This document shows, one piece after another, positions 1 through 7,612 of a DNA stretch of 13,662 nt (position 1 is its first letter; every line of letters begins with the position of its first letter). The notes under the pieces were generated by a model. It did not search any database. It was given only the letters and a program-made list of their open reading frames with translations, and was not told the DNA's origin. A program made the position numbers and the translations under genes. The stretch is from positions 1-13,662 of the forward strand of contig JAEEZV010000045.1 of assembly GCA_016291995.1 (NCBI GenBank), given 5' to 3'. This DNA comes from Caryophanales bacterium (lineage in GTDB: Bacteria > Bacillota_I > Bacilli_A > RF39 > UBA660).

Positions 1-1838
1 AAAACTTCAATTTTTTGCATATTTGGAATAGCTTCATCAACAATCTTGTTGTTAACTTCAACTACTTCTTCACCCTTATGAGCAAATCTCTTTTCGTTGG
101 TCTCTTTCATAATTTTCTTGATTTCATCAATTTTTAATATTTTAATAATATCAAATATACAAACTTCCATGCATGTACTAATCTTGTTTTTAAGGCCTAG
201 TCTATTAACTAAACTATAAGCATCAATTATCACAAGATTAATATTTTTCTTTGCCAATAAATATTTAACTTTGTTAGGTAAAGAGGCAACTAATTTATCT
301 TTTTCAAGTTTTGTATTTAAGAATAGTGTTCCACCATCCGATAAATTGCTAATTACATCGTACTTATAAATATATTCCTCTTTTGAAACAACAACCAAAG
401 AAGGATTATTGACATAATATGGCATGTTGATTACTTTATCAGAAATACGCATATGACTTCTAGTTACACCGCCAGATTTTTTTGAATCATATTGGAAATA
501 GCCTTGTACATATTTGTTAGTATGATCTCCGATAATTTTAATAATATCTTTTGATGTGGAAACCATTCCATCTGAACCATATCCATATATTAAAAACTCA
601 GTAATATTATTTGGAATTACAAAAGAATCATCAGGATATAGACTTAGATTTGTTACATCGTCTTTAATACCAATTGTAAAGTTGTGATGAGCACGTTTGC
701 TATTTAAGAAATCAAAAACGGCTTTTATCATTGAAGGAGTTGTATCTTTTGAAGAAAGACCATATCTACCACCAATAATCATCATATTTTTACCATTAAG
801 TGCCGCCATAACATCTAGGTATAATGGTTCACCGCTAGCAGCAGGCTCTTTAGTTCTATCTAATACAGCAACCTTTTTAACTGTTTTAGGAATAACATTT
901 AGTAAATGTTCATTACTAAATGGTCTATATAAATGTACTTCTACCATACCATACTTTTTGCCACAACTATTTAGATATTTTATGGTCTCTCTAATAGTAT
1001 CTGTAACGCTACCCATTGCAATAATAATACTTTCAGCATCTTTTGCCCCGTAGTAATTGAATGGTTTAAAATCGTTTCCAGTGATACTATTTAATTCCTT
1101 CATGTAATTTTCGACAACTTGAACAGCGTTTTTATAATCATTATTTCTCGCTTCGGCATTTTGAAAATAAATATCATCGTTTTGAGCAGTTCCTCTAGTA
1201 TTAAAGTTTTCGTTATTCATAGCTCTATTTCTAAAATCTAGAAGTGCCTTCTTATCGATTAATTTACCCACTCTATCATAATCTAGTAATTTAATTTTAT
1301 CTATTTCATGACTTGTTCTAAATCCATCAAAGAAATTAACAAAAGGTAATGACGTTTTAATAGCAGATAAATGTGCTATAGCAGCCATTTCGTATGCATC
1401 CTGTGGATTAGCTGAAGCAAGCATGCATACACCGGTTTGTCTAACAGCATATATGTCTTGATGATCACCAAAAATGCTAAGAGCATGTGTTGCTAGGCTT
1501 CTTGCTGCAACGTGTAAAACAGCCGGTAACATTTCTCCAGACATTTTATATAGCGTAGGAATCATTAAAAGAAGTCCTTGACTAGCTGTAAATGTCGTAG
1601 ACAAAATACCAGATTGAAGAGCACCATGCACAAGAGCAACTGCTCCAGCTTCTGATTGCATTTCAATTACTTTTACTTTATTTCCCCAATAATTATAGTT
1701 ATCACCATTTGATAAGATATCCACTTTTTCCGCCATTGGTGAAGCTGGCGTAATTGGATATATTCCACATAATTCACTGAATTTATATGCTACATTACTT
1801 ACTGCTTCGTTAGCATCCATTGTTTTAAATTTATCCAT
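1..1838 (-). CDS. nifJ: Pyruvate:ferredoxin (flavodoxin) oxidoreductase, N-terminal half (runs off the window)
   Basis: The enzyme oxidatively decarboxylates pyruvate to acetyl-CoA and CO2, passing electrons to ferredoxin or flavodoxin in the cytoplasm; it needs thiamine diphosphate and Fe-S clusters. I translated 612 codons by hand from the ATG at 1838. Seen: the pyruvate-site signature YPITPASPMAE at residues 27-37, the block SIFGDHQDIYAVRQTG, the GGRYGLSSKD segment, and the EKR-domain block YVQGYFQYDSKKSGGVTRSHMR. Family members are about 1170-1200 residues, so roughly half is present; the ferredoxin and thiamine diphosphate domains lie beyond position 1. A GAGAGGTGC ribosome site (1843-1851) and an excellent promoter support the start. 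The usual 'NTIMQ..FF' segment near the left edge reads STCMEVCIFD instead, so this copy is somewhat divergent. Identity is firm. Confidence 0.95.
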   Translation of the reverse strand, partial: MDKFKTMDANEAVSNVAYKFSELCGIYPITPASPMAEKVDILSNGDNYNYWGNKVKVIEMQSEAGAVALVHGALQSGILSTTFTASQGLLLMIPTLYKMSGEMLPAVLHVAARSLATHALSIFGDHQDIYAVRQTGVCMLASANPQDAYEMAAIAHLSAIKTSLPFVNFFDGFRTSHEIDKIKLLDYDRVGKLIDKKALLDFRNRAMNNENFNTRGTAQNDDIYFQNAEARNNDYKNAVQVVENYMKELNSITGNDFKPFNYYGAKDAESIIIAMGSVTDTIRETIKYLNSCGKKYGMVEVHLYRPFSNEHLLNVIPKTVKKVAVLDRTKEPAASGEPLYLDVMAALNGKNMMIIGGRYGLSSKDTTPSMIKAVFDFLNSKRAHHNFTIGIKDDVTNLSLYPDDSFVIPNNITEFLIYGYGSDGMVSTSKDIIKIIGDHTNKYVQGYFQYDSKKSGGVTRSHMRISDKVINMPYYVNNPSLVVVSKEEYIYKYDVISNLSDGGTLFLNTKLEKDKLVASLPNKVKYLLAKKNINLVIIDAYSLVNRLGLKNKISTCMEVCIFDIIKILKIDEIKKIMKETNEKRFAHKGEEVVEVNNKIVDEAIPNMQKIEV

Positions 1839-1861
1839 AAAAGCACCTCTCTACATTCATA

Positions 1862-1890
1862 ATTATATAATAAAAAGGGCTAATATTCAA
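1862..1890 (-). promoter_or_regulatory. Sigma-A-type promoter of nifJ
   Basis: On the minus strand TTGAAT (1890-1885) is followed after exactly 17 nt by a perfect TATAAT (1867-1862). The nifJ ATG lies 23 nt past the -10 box. The box sits just downstream of the terminator of the preceding lipoprotein gene, so nifJ is probably its own transcription unit. Confidence 0.75.
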
Positions 1891-1895
1891 CAAAT

Positions 1896-1941
1896 AAAAA
1901 AAGAATTACTATTCACAAATTAATCCTTGTGAAACGTAATT
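1896..1941 (-). terminator. Intrinsic terminator of the lipoprotein gene
   Basis: The minus strand shows an outer stem AATTAC/GTAATT (1936-1941 with 1904-1909), a 2x2 internal mismatch, an inner stem TTCACAA/TTGTGAA and then seven T (1902-1896). The right arm contains the TAG stop of the lipoprotein gene, so coding and termination signals overlap. Confidence 0.75.
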
Positions 1942-2493
1942 ACTTTTTAATGTATCGATATCACGTGATAGGTTTAAAGTAGTTAAATCATCGTCACTTA
2001 TTGTATCATAATCTATGATGTATGACACAGTATAATCATTATCAGTTAGGTCACTTGTATTTTGAATAGAAAAGCCAGGAATATTACCATAAGTGTCTCT
2101 TACAACAGCGTGTCTATCTTTTAGTCCAGAGATGTCTAAAATAGTATTATATACGCCAGAAATAGTCCCATCGATAGCACTACCTATTATTCCATCAATA
2201 ATTCCATCTTTATCCTGTTGCGTATCGTTTGTTGTGCCATCAGTTCCAGTACCTACTCCATCCATATCTTCCGTCCCATCTCCATCAGTATCGTTTACTA
2301 TGTAGTTATGATATTTATAAGTAATGCGAAGTTTTTTAACCTCACTATCTTGATAGTCAACATCGTAAATGACCCTAGTGTTTATTCCGGCATAGGTATT
2401 ATCATAAGTACAAGACATTGTCTTCATTGCTGAAGCATCACAACCTGACAATATGGTAACCATAATAATTGATAAAAACAATATTTTTTTCAT
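1909..2493 (-). CDS. Small secreted lipoprotein with an acidic calcium-loop-like insert
   Basis: This is a 194-residue predicted lipoprotein of unknown function. A type II signal peptide (MKKILFLSIIMVTILSGC) ends in the lipobox LSGC with the lipidated Cys at 18, so it should sit on the outer face of the membrane. After a 'SCTYDN' segment and a beta-rich stretch there is an Asp/Gly-rich insert: residues 68-79 read DTDGDGTEDMDG, matching the DxDxDGxxD calcium-loop pattern of thrombospondin type 3 and dockerin-type repeats. The C-terminal part (FSIQNTSDLTDNDYTVSYIIDYDTISDDDL) is again beta-like and ends with a Cys. The overall plan recalls small YehR/DUF1307-type lipoproteins, but I cannot confirm this. 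A strong AGGAGGTAAT-ATG ribosome site fixes the start. A clean promoter is not obvious; TAATAC at about 17 nt before the ATG is a weak -10 candidate. Confidence 0.85.
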   Translation of the reverse strand: MKKILFLSIIMVTILSGCDASAMKTMSCTYDNTYAGINTRVIYDVDYQDSEVKKLRITYKYHNYIVNDTDGDGTEDMDGVGTGTDGTTNDTQQDKDGIIDGIIGSAIDGTISGVYNTILDISGLKDRHAVVRDTYGNIPGFSIQNTSDLTDNDYTVSYIIDYDTISDDDLTTLNLSRDIDTLKSNYVSQGLICE

Positions 2494-2555
2494 ATTACCT
2501 CCTTTTATTAGTATTATTCCCCTATTAATAACAAAAATAATAAGTAAAATTTACC

Positions 2556-2580
2556 AAAAAAAGAAGGAATATCCTTCTTT
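2556..2580 (-). terminator. Intrinsic terminator of asnS
   Basis: A perfect 9-bp stem, AAAGAAGGA/TCCTTCTTT with a 3-nt loop (2560-2568 and 2572-2580), is followed by a T-run (down to 2556) on the minus strand. Its first bases overlap the asnS TAA stop. Confidence 0.85.
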
Positions 2581-3952
2581 AAAAATCACAGTTTCCAGGT
2601 GTTCTAGGATAAGGAATTACATCCCTTATATTATCTACCCCGGTCAAATATATTAGTAATCTTTCAAATCCCATTCCGAATCCAGCATGAACACATCCAC
2701 CGAATCTTCTAAGATTCAAATACCATTCGAAATCTTTTTCTTCCATTCCTAATTCTTTGATACGCTTTAGAAGTTTGTCGTAATCTTCTTCTCTTTGACT
2801 TCCTCCCATAAGTTCTCCAGCACCAGGAACTTCTAAGTCAACGGCAGCAACAGTCTTGTTATCTGGGTTTTGTTTCATGTAAAATGCTTTGATATCTTTT
2901 GGCCAATTTGTAATAAATACTGGTCCGCCAAAGTGCTCAGTAATATATTTTTCATGCTCTCTTGCAATATCTTCACCATATTCTGGTGGAAATTCCCATT
3001 TAACTTTAGCTTCCTTAAGAATTGTGATTACTTCTTCGTGCGTAACTCTTGTAAAATGACTATTAACTAGTTTTGTTAATTTTTCAATAAGTCCTTTTTC
3101 AACAAATTTATCAAAAAATTCCATTTCTTCTTTAGCATTATCAAGAACATACTTTACAACGAATTTTAACATTCCCTCCATGACATCCATATCACCGTTT
3201 AAATCGCAAAAAGCCATTTCAGGTTCAATCATCCAAAATTCAGAAGCATGCGTTTTAGTATTTGAGTTTTCTGCTCTAAAAGTAGGTCCAAATGTATATA
3301 TTTTTTTATAAGCTAATGCGTAAGTTTCTCCTTGTAGTTGTCCACTTACTGTAAGTGCAGCAGGCTTTCCAAAAAAGTCCTTTGAATAATCTATTTTTCC
3401 AGACTCTGCAATTTTGTTTAAATCAAGTGTTGTAACTTGGAACATTTCTCCAGCGCCTTCACAGTCACTAGCAGTTATAATTGGTGAGTGAAAATAAATA
3501 AATCCGTTATCTTGAAAATATTTATGGATTGCATAAGCAGCAAGACTTCTAACTCTAAACACAGCATTAAATAAGTTTGTTCTTGGTCTTAAATAAGCAA
3601 TTTCTCTTAAAAATTCTCTTGTAGGTCTTCCTTTTGCTTGTAATGGATATTCTGTAGGACAATCACCTTCTAGAACAAAACTTTCAAGTTTCATTTCAAT
3701 ATCTTGACCAGCACCTTCAGATTTAATAATCTTACCAGTTACAGTAATAGCACTACCAATATGTAATTTTTGAATATCTTCAAAGTTATCTAAACTGTTA
3801 TCATAAACAACTTGTAAGTTTTTGAAAAAAGTTCCGTCATTAAAATCGATAAAACCAAATTCTTTTTGTTTACGATGGTTTCTAATCCAACCACTAACAG
3901 TTACCTTTTTATTGATATAATCACTTTTAAATAAGTCTTTAACATCTATCAT
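2579..3952 (-). CDS. asnS: Asparaginyl-tRNA synthetase
   Basis: Charges tRNA-Asn with asparagine using ATP in the cytoplasm. The 457 residues match the usual family length of about 430-465. The N-terminal OB-fold anticodon-binding domain is at about residues 15-95 (VTVSGWIRNHR...GFIDFNDG). The class II catalytic core follows: motif 1 around 130-157, motif 2 FRAEN at 225-229 in the family block TFGPTFRAENSNT, and motif 3 GFGMGFER at 424-431 with the ATP-binding Arg431. The block GKPAALTVSGQLQGE and the ending PRTPGNCDF distinguish AsnRS from AspRS. The ribosome site AAGGAAGTGA lies 5 nt before the ATG. It has its own extended -10 promoter and terminator, so it appears to be a single-gene unit, and the leader is too short for a T-box. 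A dedicated AsnRS shows direct charging of tRNA-Asn is possible here. Confidence 0.97.
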   Translation of the reverse strand: MIDVKDLFKSDYINKKVTVSGWIRNHRKQKEFGFIDFNDGTFFKNLQVVYDNSLDNFEDIQKLHIGSAITVTGKIIKSEGAGQDIEMKLESFVLEGDCPTEYPLQAKGRPTREFLREIAYLRPRTNLFNAVFRVRSLAAYAIHKYFQDNGFIYFHSPIITASDCEGAGEMFQVTTLDLNKIAESGKIDYSKDFFGKPAALTVSGQLQGETYALAYKKIYTFGPTFRAENSNTKTHASEFWMIEPEMAFCDLNGDMDVMEGMLKFVVKYVLDNAKEEMEFFDKFVEKGLIEKLTKLVNSHFTRVTHEEVITILKEAKVKWEFPPEYGEDIAREHEKYITEHFGGPVFITNWPKDIKAFYMKQNPDNKTVAAVDLEVPGAGELMGGSQREEDYDKLLKRIKELGMEEKDFEWYLNLRRFGGCVHAGFGMGFERLLIYLTGVDNIRDVIPYPRTPGNCDF

Positions 3953-3972
3953 GTTCTCACTTCCTTGAAAGT

Positions 3973-3981
3973 ATTATACCA
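3973..3981 (-). promoter_or_regulatory. Extended -10 promoter of asnS
   Basis: The minus strand reads TGGTATAAT, a perfect TGn-extended -10 element, 20 nt before the asnS ATG. No recognisable -35 box is present at 17 nt, as is common for extended -10 promoters. The predicted transcript starts near 3966 with a leader of about 14 nt. Confidence 0.7.
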
Positions 3982-3994
3982 TAAAAAATGCATA

Positions 3995-4348
3995 TTAAAT
4001 ATTTTTTTTATTAGTTATAGCGAAAAATCTTTTTGGATCTTCTAAAATTTCATTATATAAATTTGGCCTTGCTTTAATTTCGTTGATAATTTTAATATCC
4101 ATTGAAGAAAGAAGAATTTCTTTTTCTCCTTCATCTTCACAAACGGCATTAATTTCCCTCCCTAAAAGATAATCTGCCGAAACATCAAACGTATCTAAAA
4201 GCCTAATAAGAACTTTTATTCCAGGCTTTCTAGTTCCTTTTTCGTATCCAGAAACAGATACTTTAGAAATACCTAAGCGTTTACCTAAATCTGCTTGACT
4301 CATATTGTTATCCTTTCTTAGTTTTCTAATTCTATACCCTAAAATCAT
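3995..4348 (-). CDS. XRE-family (HTH_3) transcriptional regulator
   Basis: A 117-residue putative DNA-binding protein. Residues 5-62 form a typical Cro/C1-type helix-turn-helix: RIRKLRKDNNMSQADLGKRL, then GISKVSVSGYEKGTRKPG, with the family ending LLDTFDVSADYLLGRE. The remaining 50 or so residues (EDEGEKEILLSSMDIKIINEIKARPNLYNEILEDPKRF) look helical and have no domain I recognise; they may serve dimerisation or sensing. It follows ssb by 27 nt with a GGAGG ribosome site, so the two are probably cotranscribed. There is no clear G/C-containing terminator hairpin behind it, so some readthrough into asnS is possible. Target genes are unknown; whether it represses its own ssb-xre unit is speculation. 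Confidence 0.9.
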   Translation of the reverse strand: MILGYRIRKLRKDNNMSQADLGKRLGISKVSVSGYEKGTRKPGIKVLIRLLDTFDVSADYLLGREINAVCEDEGEKEILLSSMDIKIINEIKARPNLYNEILEDPKRFFAITNKKNI

Positions 4349-4375
4349 AATTCCTAATCCTCCATATTGTCAAAA

Positions 4376-4792
4376 TTATTTTTTCTTTTTATTGCCTTTA
4401 TCACTATCGGCATTGTCCGTACTATCTTCAGAAGCAGATGTTACTTCTTCATCGTCTACTTCCTTGTTTCCTTTGCCAGAAGATAAGAAAGTAACTCTGT
4501 CAGCGATAATTTCCATCTGTTTTGTCTTACTTCCATCTTCGTTTAGTACTATTTTTGATTGAACTCTTCCACGTATACCAATAATATCTCCAGCCTTACA
4601 GTATTCAGCTGTATTTTCTGCTACATTGGTCCATAAAGAACAATCAAGAAAATCGGTATCATATTCTCCGTCAGAATTTTTAAAACTCCTTGCCACCGCT
4701 AAGGTAATAAAAGAACCATGTAATCCTTTTTCTGTTTCAAAAAGCTCTGGCGTTCTAACCAATCTTCCCACAAGTATTATTTGATTTAACAT
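4376..4792 (-). CDS. ssb: Single-stranded DNA-binding protein lacking the usual acidic tip
   Basis: Binds single-stranded DNA through an OB-fold during replication, repair or recombination. The 138 residues begin MLNQIILVGRLVRTPELFET, the classic SSB N-terminus, with the fold running to about residue 105 (FITLAVARSF, DFLDCSLWTNVAENTAEYCKAGDIIGIRGRVQSK). The open frame continues 64 codons upstream, but I reject that extension: it is hydrophobic AT-rich spacer that begins inside the preceding terminator. The chosen ATG has AAAGGAGG 4 nt upstream and a promoter just before that. The tail (about residues 106-138) is acidic and low-complexity but ends DSDKGNKKKK, with no DDDIPF-type peptide, the motif through which canonical SSBs recruit partner proteins. 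It may therefore be a secondary SSB. The usual rpsF-ssb-rpsR neighbours are absent; an XRE regulator follows instead. Confidence 0.93.
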   Translation of the reverse strand: MLNQIILVGRLVRTPELFETEKGLHGSFITLAVARSFKNSDGEYDTDFLDCSLWTNVAENTAEYCKAGDIIGIRGRVQSKIVLNEDGSKTKQMEIIADRVTFLSSGKGNKEVDDEEVTSASEDSTDNADSDKGNKKKK

Positions 4793-4796
4793 AATT

Positions 4797-4804
4797 CCTC
4801 CTTT
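4797..4804 (-). promoter_or_regulatory. Ribosome binding site that fixes the ssb start
   Basis: AAAGGAGG lies 4 nt before the ATG at 4792. It marks the short SSB form (138 residues) rather than the 202-residue open frame as the real protein. Confidence 0.85.
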
Positions 4805-4811
4805 CACGGTG

Positions 4812-4840
4812 AATATAACATTGTTAAAAACTAAGAACAA
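4812..4840 (-). promoter_or_regulatory. Promoter of the ssb-xre unit
   Basis: Minus-strand TTGTTC (4840-4835), a 17-nt spacer, then TATATT (4817-4812) preceded by TGT, giving an extended -10. The predicted start near 4805 falls at the Shine-Dalgarno of the internal ATG at 4792, which supports that start and excludes translation of the upstream open frame. The rest of the 4793-5025 gap (about 4841-4972) is AT-rich spacer in which I see nothing else. Confidence 0.6.
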
Positions 4841-4972
4841 ATTGCAAAAAACATAAAACAAAAAGAGAGAGTGAAAAATTTTTAACAAATGAAAATATTG
4901 ATAAAATAAAAAAGACACATTATTAATAAATGTAGGTAAGAATATGAAATTTATTAAAAAGTTTATAAAAAC

Positions 4973-5002
4973 AAAAAAAGTCAATCACAAAATTGACTTT
5001 TT
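4973..5002 (-). terminator. Intrinsic terminator of the sufB-amidase unit
   Basis: An 11-bp perfect stem, AAAAAGTCAAT/ATTGACTTTTT (4992-5002 with 4975-4985), has a 6-nt loop and a T-run on the minus strand. It lies 23 nt after the amidase stop. Confidence 0.88.
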
Positions 5003-5025
5003 ATAAATTTAACACAAATTTGACA

Positions 5026-6282
5026 TTAATATTCTCCATCATATACTTTTTTAAAAGAACTTGCGATAGCTTTAGCATATGTATCAGCATTATTAGCCAG
5101 TATTTCTAAATCGCTTGGATTAGTTAAAAAACCAAGTTCTAGAATATAAGATTCTACCCCAACATTACTTTTAACATATGGATTACCATCTTTTTCAGGA
5201 TTTCTATCATCTACATATGCCCCAGTAACAATAGAACCGGGTTCTCTAATCATAAAATAATAGTTTGAATCAGTTGAAAAATCATATGGTACTAAACCTT
5301 TTTTCTTGTATTCTTCAACAGAACTTGCTACATCTCTTTCAGTAAATGTTCTCGTATATACACCAGTGTATACTCTATTAACTTTATTGTTTGAATAGCT
5401 TATTCCCACAGTATCAGTAATATTTTTTGCTAAATCTTTTGCAAAAGAATAATCTATATTATCGGCTGTATATACTTCTAAACCATGTACTGATGAATAT
5501 GCATTACTATTCATATGGATTGATAAAACATATTTAGCATTTACTTCATGTGGCAGAACACAACGACCATGTAGGCCATAATCATTTAGTTTTTCATCAT
5601 TAGCTAATTGGCCTTTTTCTCTTGTGATTTTGGCTTTAATTCCATACTTTTCAAGCTCTTCCGCTACTTTTAGAGCCACTTCAATAGTCATTTCTGATTC
5701 CTTATAATTACCTTTTGAAGCTCCTGTGTCGTATCCACCATGTCCTGGATCTATAACGACATCATATATCCCATCATCTTTATTTTCAGTAACATCTATT
5801 AGCAATGTACCGTATTCTTCATCACTATTGATCACAATTTTATCATTCTTATTGCTAAAAGTATAATAAATAGTTTCATCATAACCGCTTTTATTATCTA
5901 ATGCATAATATTTATATACATCTTCATCATTTTCTGTCTTAGCAGTATTTCTAAGAAAAACATAATATTTTCCTTCAGGTATGCTTTCTAATTTTATGCC
6001 ACGGTTTACTTCATTAGATAATACAAAAGTATTACGTAAATCATTTATGCCATAATTAATAAATTCACCATTATATAAAACCAAATCTAAATTATAACCT
6101 TTAATATTACTAATATCCCCGGTCATGTTTAAGTGGTTTCCATAAATATATAATTTATTAATAGCAACTTTATCTGATTCTACATCTAATTTTGGAATGC
6201 CCTTATTGCCTATTGAATCAAATAGTAGATATCCACCAAACATAAGTAATAATACAAGTAATACTAATAAAACTTTTTTCAT
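5026..6282 (-). CDS. Membrane-anchored N-acetylmuramoyl-L-alanine amidase (Amidase_3)
   Basis: Predicted zinc amidase that cuts the bond between MurNAc and the stem peptide of peptidoglycan outside the membrane. Residues 3-22 form a hydrophobic signal anchor with no evident cleavage site. Residues about 30-170 are a beta-rich extracellular region I do not recognise. The catalytic domain starts at 173: DPGHGG (178-183, zinc ligand His181), KESE (Glu195 the likely ligand), SIHMNS (His256) and LELGFLTN (catalytic-type Glu382). All key residues are present. About 30 extra residues (roughly 350-378) separate NYYFMIREPG from the final YILELGF strand, where related enzymes usually read straight through. 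The ATG overlaps the sufB stop as TAATG, with GGAGGAG inside the end of sufB, so translation is probably coupled. CwlD-like and CwlM-like enzymes are the nearest relatives I can name; the exact cellular role is not determined. Confidence 0.93.
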   Translation of the reverse strand: MKKVLLVLLVLLLMFGGYLLFDSIGNKGIPKLDVESDKVAINKLYIYGNHLNMTGDISNIKGYNLDLVLYNGEFINYGINDLRNTFVLSNEVNRGIKLESIPEGKYYVFLRNTAKTENDEDVYKYYALDNKSGYDETIYYTFSNKNDKIVINSDEEYGTLLIDVTENKDDGIYDVVIDPGHGGYDTGASKGNYKESEMTIEVALKVAEELEKYGIKAKITREKGQLANDEKLNDYGLHGRCVLPHEVNAKYVLSIHMNSNAYSSVHGLEVYTADNIDYSFAKDLAKNITDTVGISYSNNKVNRVYTGVYTRTFTERDVASSVEEYKKKGLVPYDFSTDSNYYFMIREPGSIVTGAYVDDRNPEKDGNPYVKSNVGVESYILELGFLTNPSDLEILANNADTYAKAIASSFKKVYDGEY

Positions 6283-7595
6283 TATACTCCTCCAATTGTC
6301 ATAGAAAGCAATCTATTTAACTCTACCGCATATTCCATTGGTAATTCTTCTCTAAAAGCATTTACAAATCCCAAAATGATTAATTCTTTTGCTTTATCTT
6401 CATCAATTCCTCTGCTCATAAGATAGAATAGTTTATCTTCTTCAATCTTAGATACTGTAGCCTCATGCTCTAAATAAGAACTATTATTTAGAACAATATT
6501 TTTAGGAATTGTATCGCTTTTTGATTTCTCGTCCAAAATAATCGTATCGCATTTTACATTACTTATAGAATTAACAGCGTTTTTAGCAATTCTAACTGTT
6601 CCTCGGTAAGTTGCATTTCCACCGTTTGAAGCGATTGATTTAGAAACAATATTACTTTTGGTATTCGGAGCTAAATGAATCATTCTAGCACCTGTATCCT
6701 GTATTTGATCTTTCCCAGCAGCTGCAACTGTTATACAACTTCCTCTAGCTCCTTCACCGTTTAGTACACAGCAAGGATACTTCATGTTAGTACCAGCACC
6801 AACGTTGCCATCAATCCATTCCATTAGTCCATTTTCTTCCACAATAGCTCTCTTAGTAACTAAATTGTATACATCATTAGACCAGTTTTGAATTGTAGTA
6901 TATCGGCATTTAGCATTCTTTCCAACAAATATTTCTACGACAGCAGCATGCAATGCATCTTCGGTATACGTGGGAGCTGTACATCCCTCGATATAATGTA
7001 ATTCGCTATCATCATCGACGATAATCAAAGTTCTTTCAAATTGACCCATATTTTTACTGTTAATTCTAAAATAACTTTGTAAAGGTCTATCTAGTTTAGT
7101 GTTCTTAGGAATATATATAAATGTTCCACCACTCCATACTGCTCCATTTAATGCAGTATATTTGTTTTCATTATATTTTACTAAATGATTGAAATATTTT
7201 TTAAATAAATCTGGATATTTTTTTAATGCACTATCAGTATCTAAGAAAATAACATTCTTTTTTTCTAGTTCACTAATCATATTATGATATATTACTTCAC
7301 TATCATATTGTGCACCCATTCCATCTAAATATTTATTTTCAGCATCAATTACACCTAAATCTTTAAATTCATTACGTATTGAACAACTAATTTTTTCCCA
7401 ATCGTTAGTAAGTTCATTCTCACGTTTTTTATAATAAGTAATTGAATCAAAATCTATATTAATTTTAGGTCCAAAATCAGGATTATCCATTTTAGAAAAG
7501 CATTCAAATGCATTAAGTCTAAAATCTAGCATCCAATTTGGTTCATTTTTAATCCTTGATATTTCTTTTATTACATCTTTTGTTAGTTTCATCAT
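6282..7595 (-). CDS. sufB: Fe-S cluster assembly scaffold protein SufB
   Basis: SufB, with SufC and SufD, forms the scaffold on which Fe-S clusters are built before transfer to target enzymes. The 437 residues cover the whole family, from VIKEISRIKNEPNWMLDFRLNAF through the beta-helix core (WSGGTFIYIPKN, ELHYIEGCTAPTY) to the C-terminal helices. Cys349 (KCDTII) and His377/Glu378 (LEHEATVSK) are spaced exactly like Cys405 and His433/Glu434 of E. coli SufB, which are implicated in cluster formation. The start is either of two adjacent ATGs (7595 or 7592); GAGGTGAC is only 2 nt before the first, so the second is slightly better spaced. No other suf gene is in the window. It has its own extended -10 promoter and is coupled to the downstream amidase. 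PFOR elsewhere in the window is a plausible client protein. Confidence 0.96.
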   Translation of the reverse strand: MMKLTKDVIKEISRIKNEPNWMLDFRLNAFECFSKMDNPDFGPKINIDFDSITYYKKRENELTNDWEKISCSIRNEFKDLGVIDAENKYLDGMGAQYDSEVIYHNMISELEKKNVIFLDTDSALKKYPDLFKKYFNHLVKYNENKYTALNGAVWSGGTFIYIPKNTKLDRPLQSYFRINSKNMGQFERTLIIVDDDSELHYIEGCTAPTYTEDALHAAVVEIFVGKNAKCRYTTIQNWSNDVYNLVTKRAIVEENGLMEWIDGNVGAGTNMKYPCCVLNGEGARGSCITVAAAGKDQIQDTGARMIHLAPNTKSNIVSKSIASNGGNATYRGTVRIAKNAVNSISNVKCDTIILDEKSKSDTIPKNIVLNNSSYLEHEATVSKIEEDKLFYLMSRGIDEDKAKELIILGFVNAFREELPMEYAVELNRLLSMTIGGV

Positions 7596-7612
7596 GTCAC
7601 CTCATCAAACAT

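Noticed and set aside
697..1053. 118-residue plus-strand open frame
   Set aside because: It lies antisense inside the well-supported nifJ frame, with no ribosome site and no recognisable protein.
3953..3994. T-box leader for asnS
   Set aside because: The predicted leader is about 14 nt, far too short for a T-box riboswitch.
3953..4020. Terminator behind the XRE gene
   Set aside because: Only an A/T-only stem (ATAAAAAA/TTTTTTAT) can be drawn with a long loop and no G/C pairs; it overlaps the asnS promoter and is not convincing.
4368..4373. Perfect TTGACA between ssb and the XRE gene
   Set aside because: No suitable -10 box occurs at 16-18 nt; the spacing would place the start inside the coding region, so an internal promoter is not supported.
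4793..4984. 64-residue N-terminal extension of the SSB open frame
   Set aside because: It is low-complexity hydrophobic translation of AT-rich spacer, begins inside the upstream terminator, and lies upstream of the predicted ssb promoter start; a strong ribosome site precedes the internal ATG.
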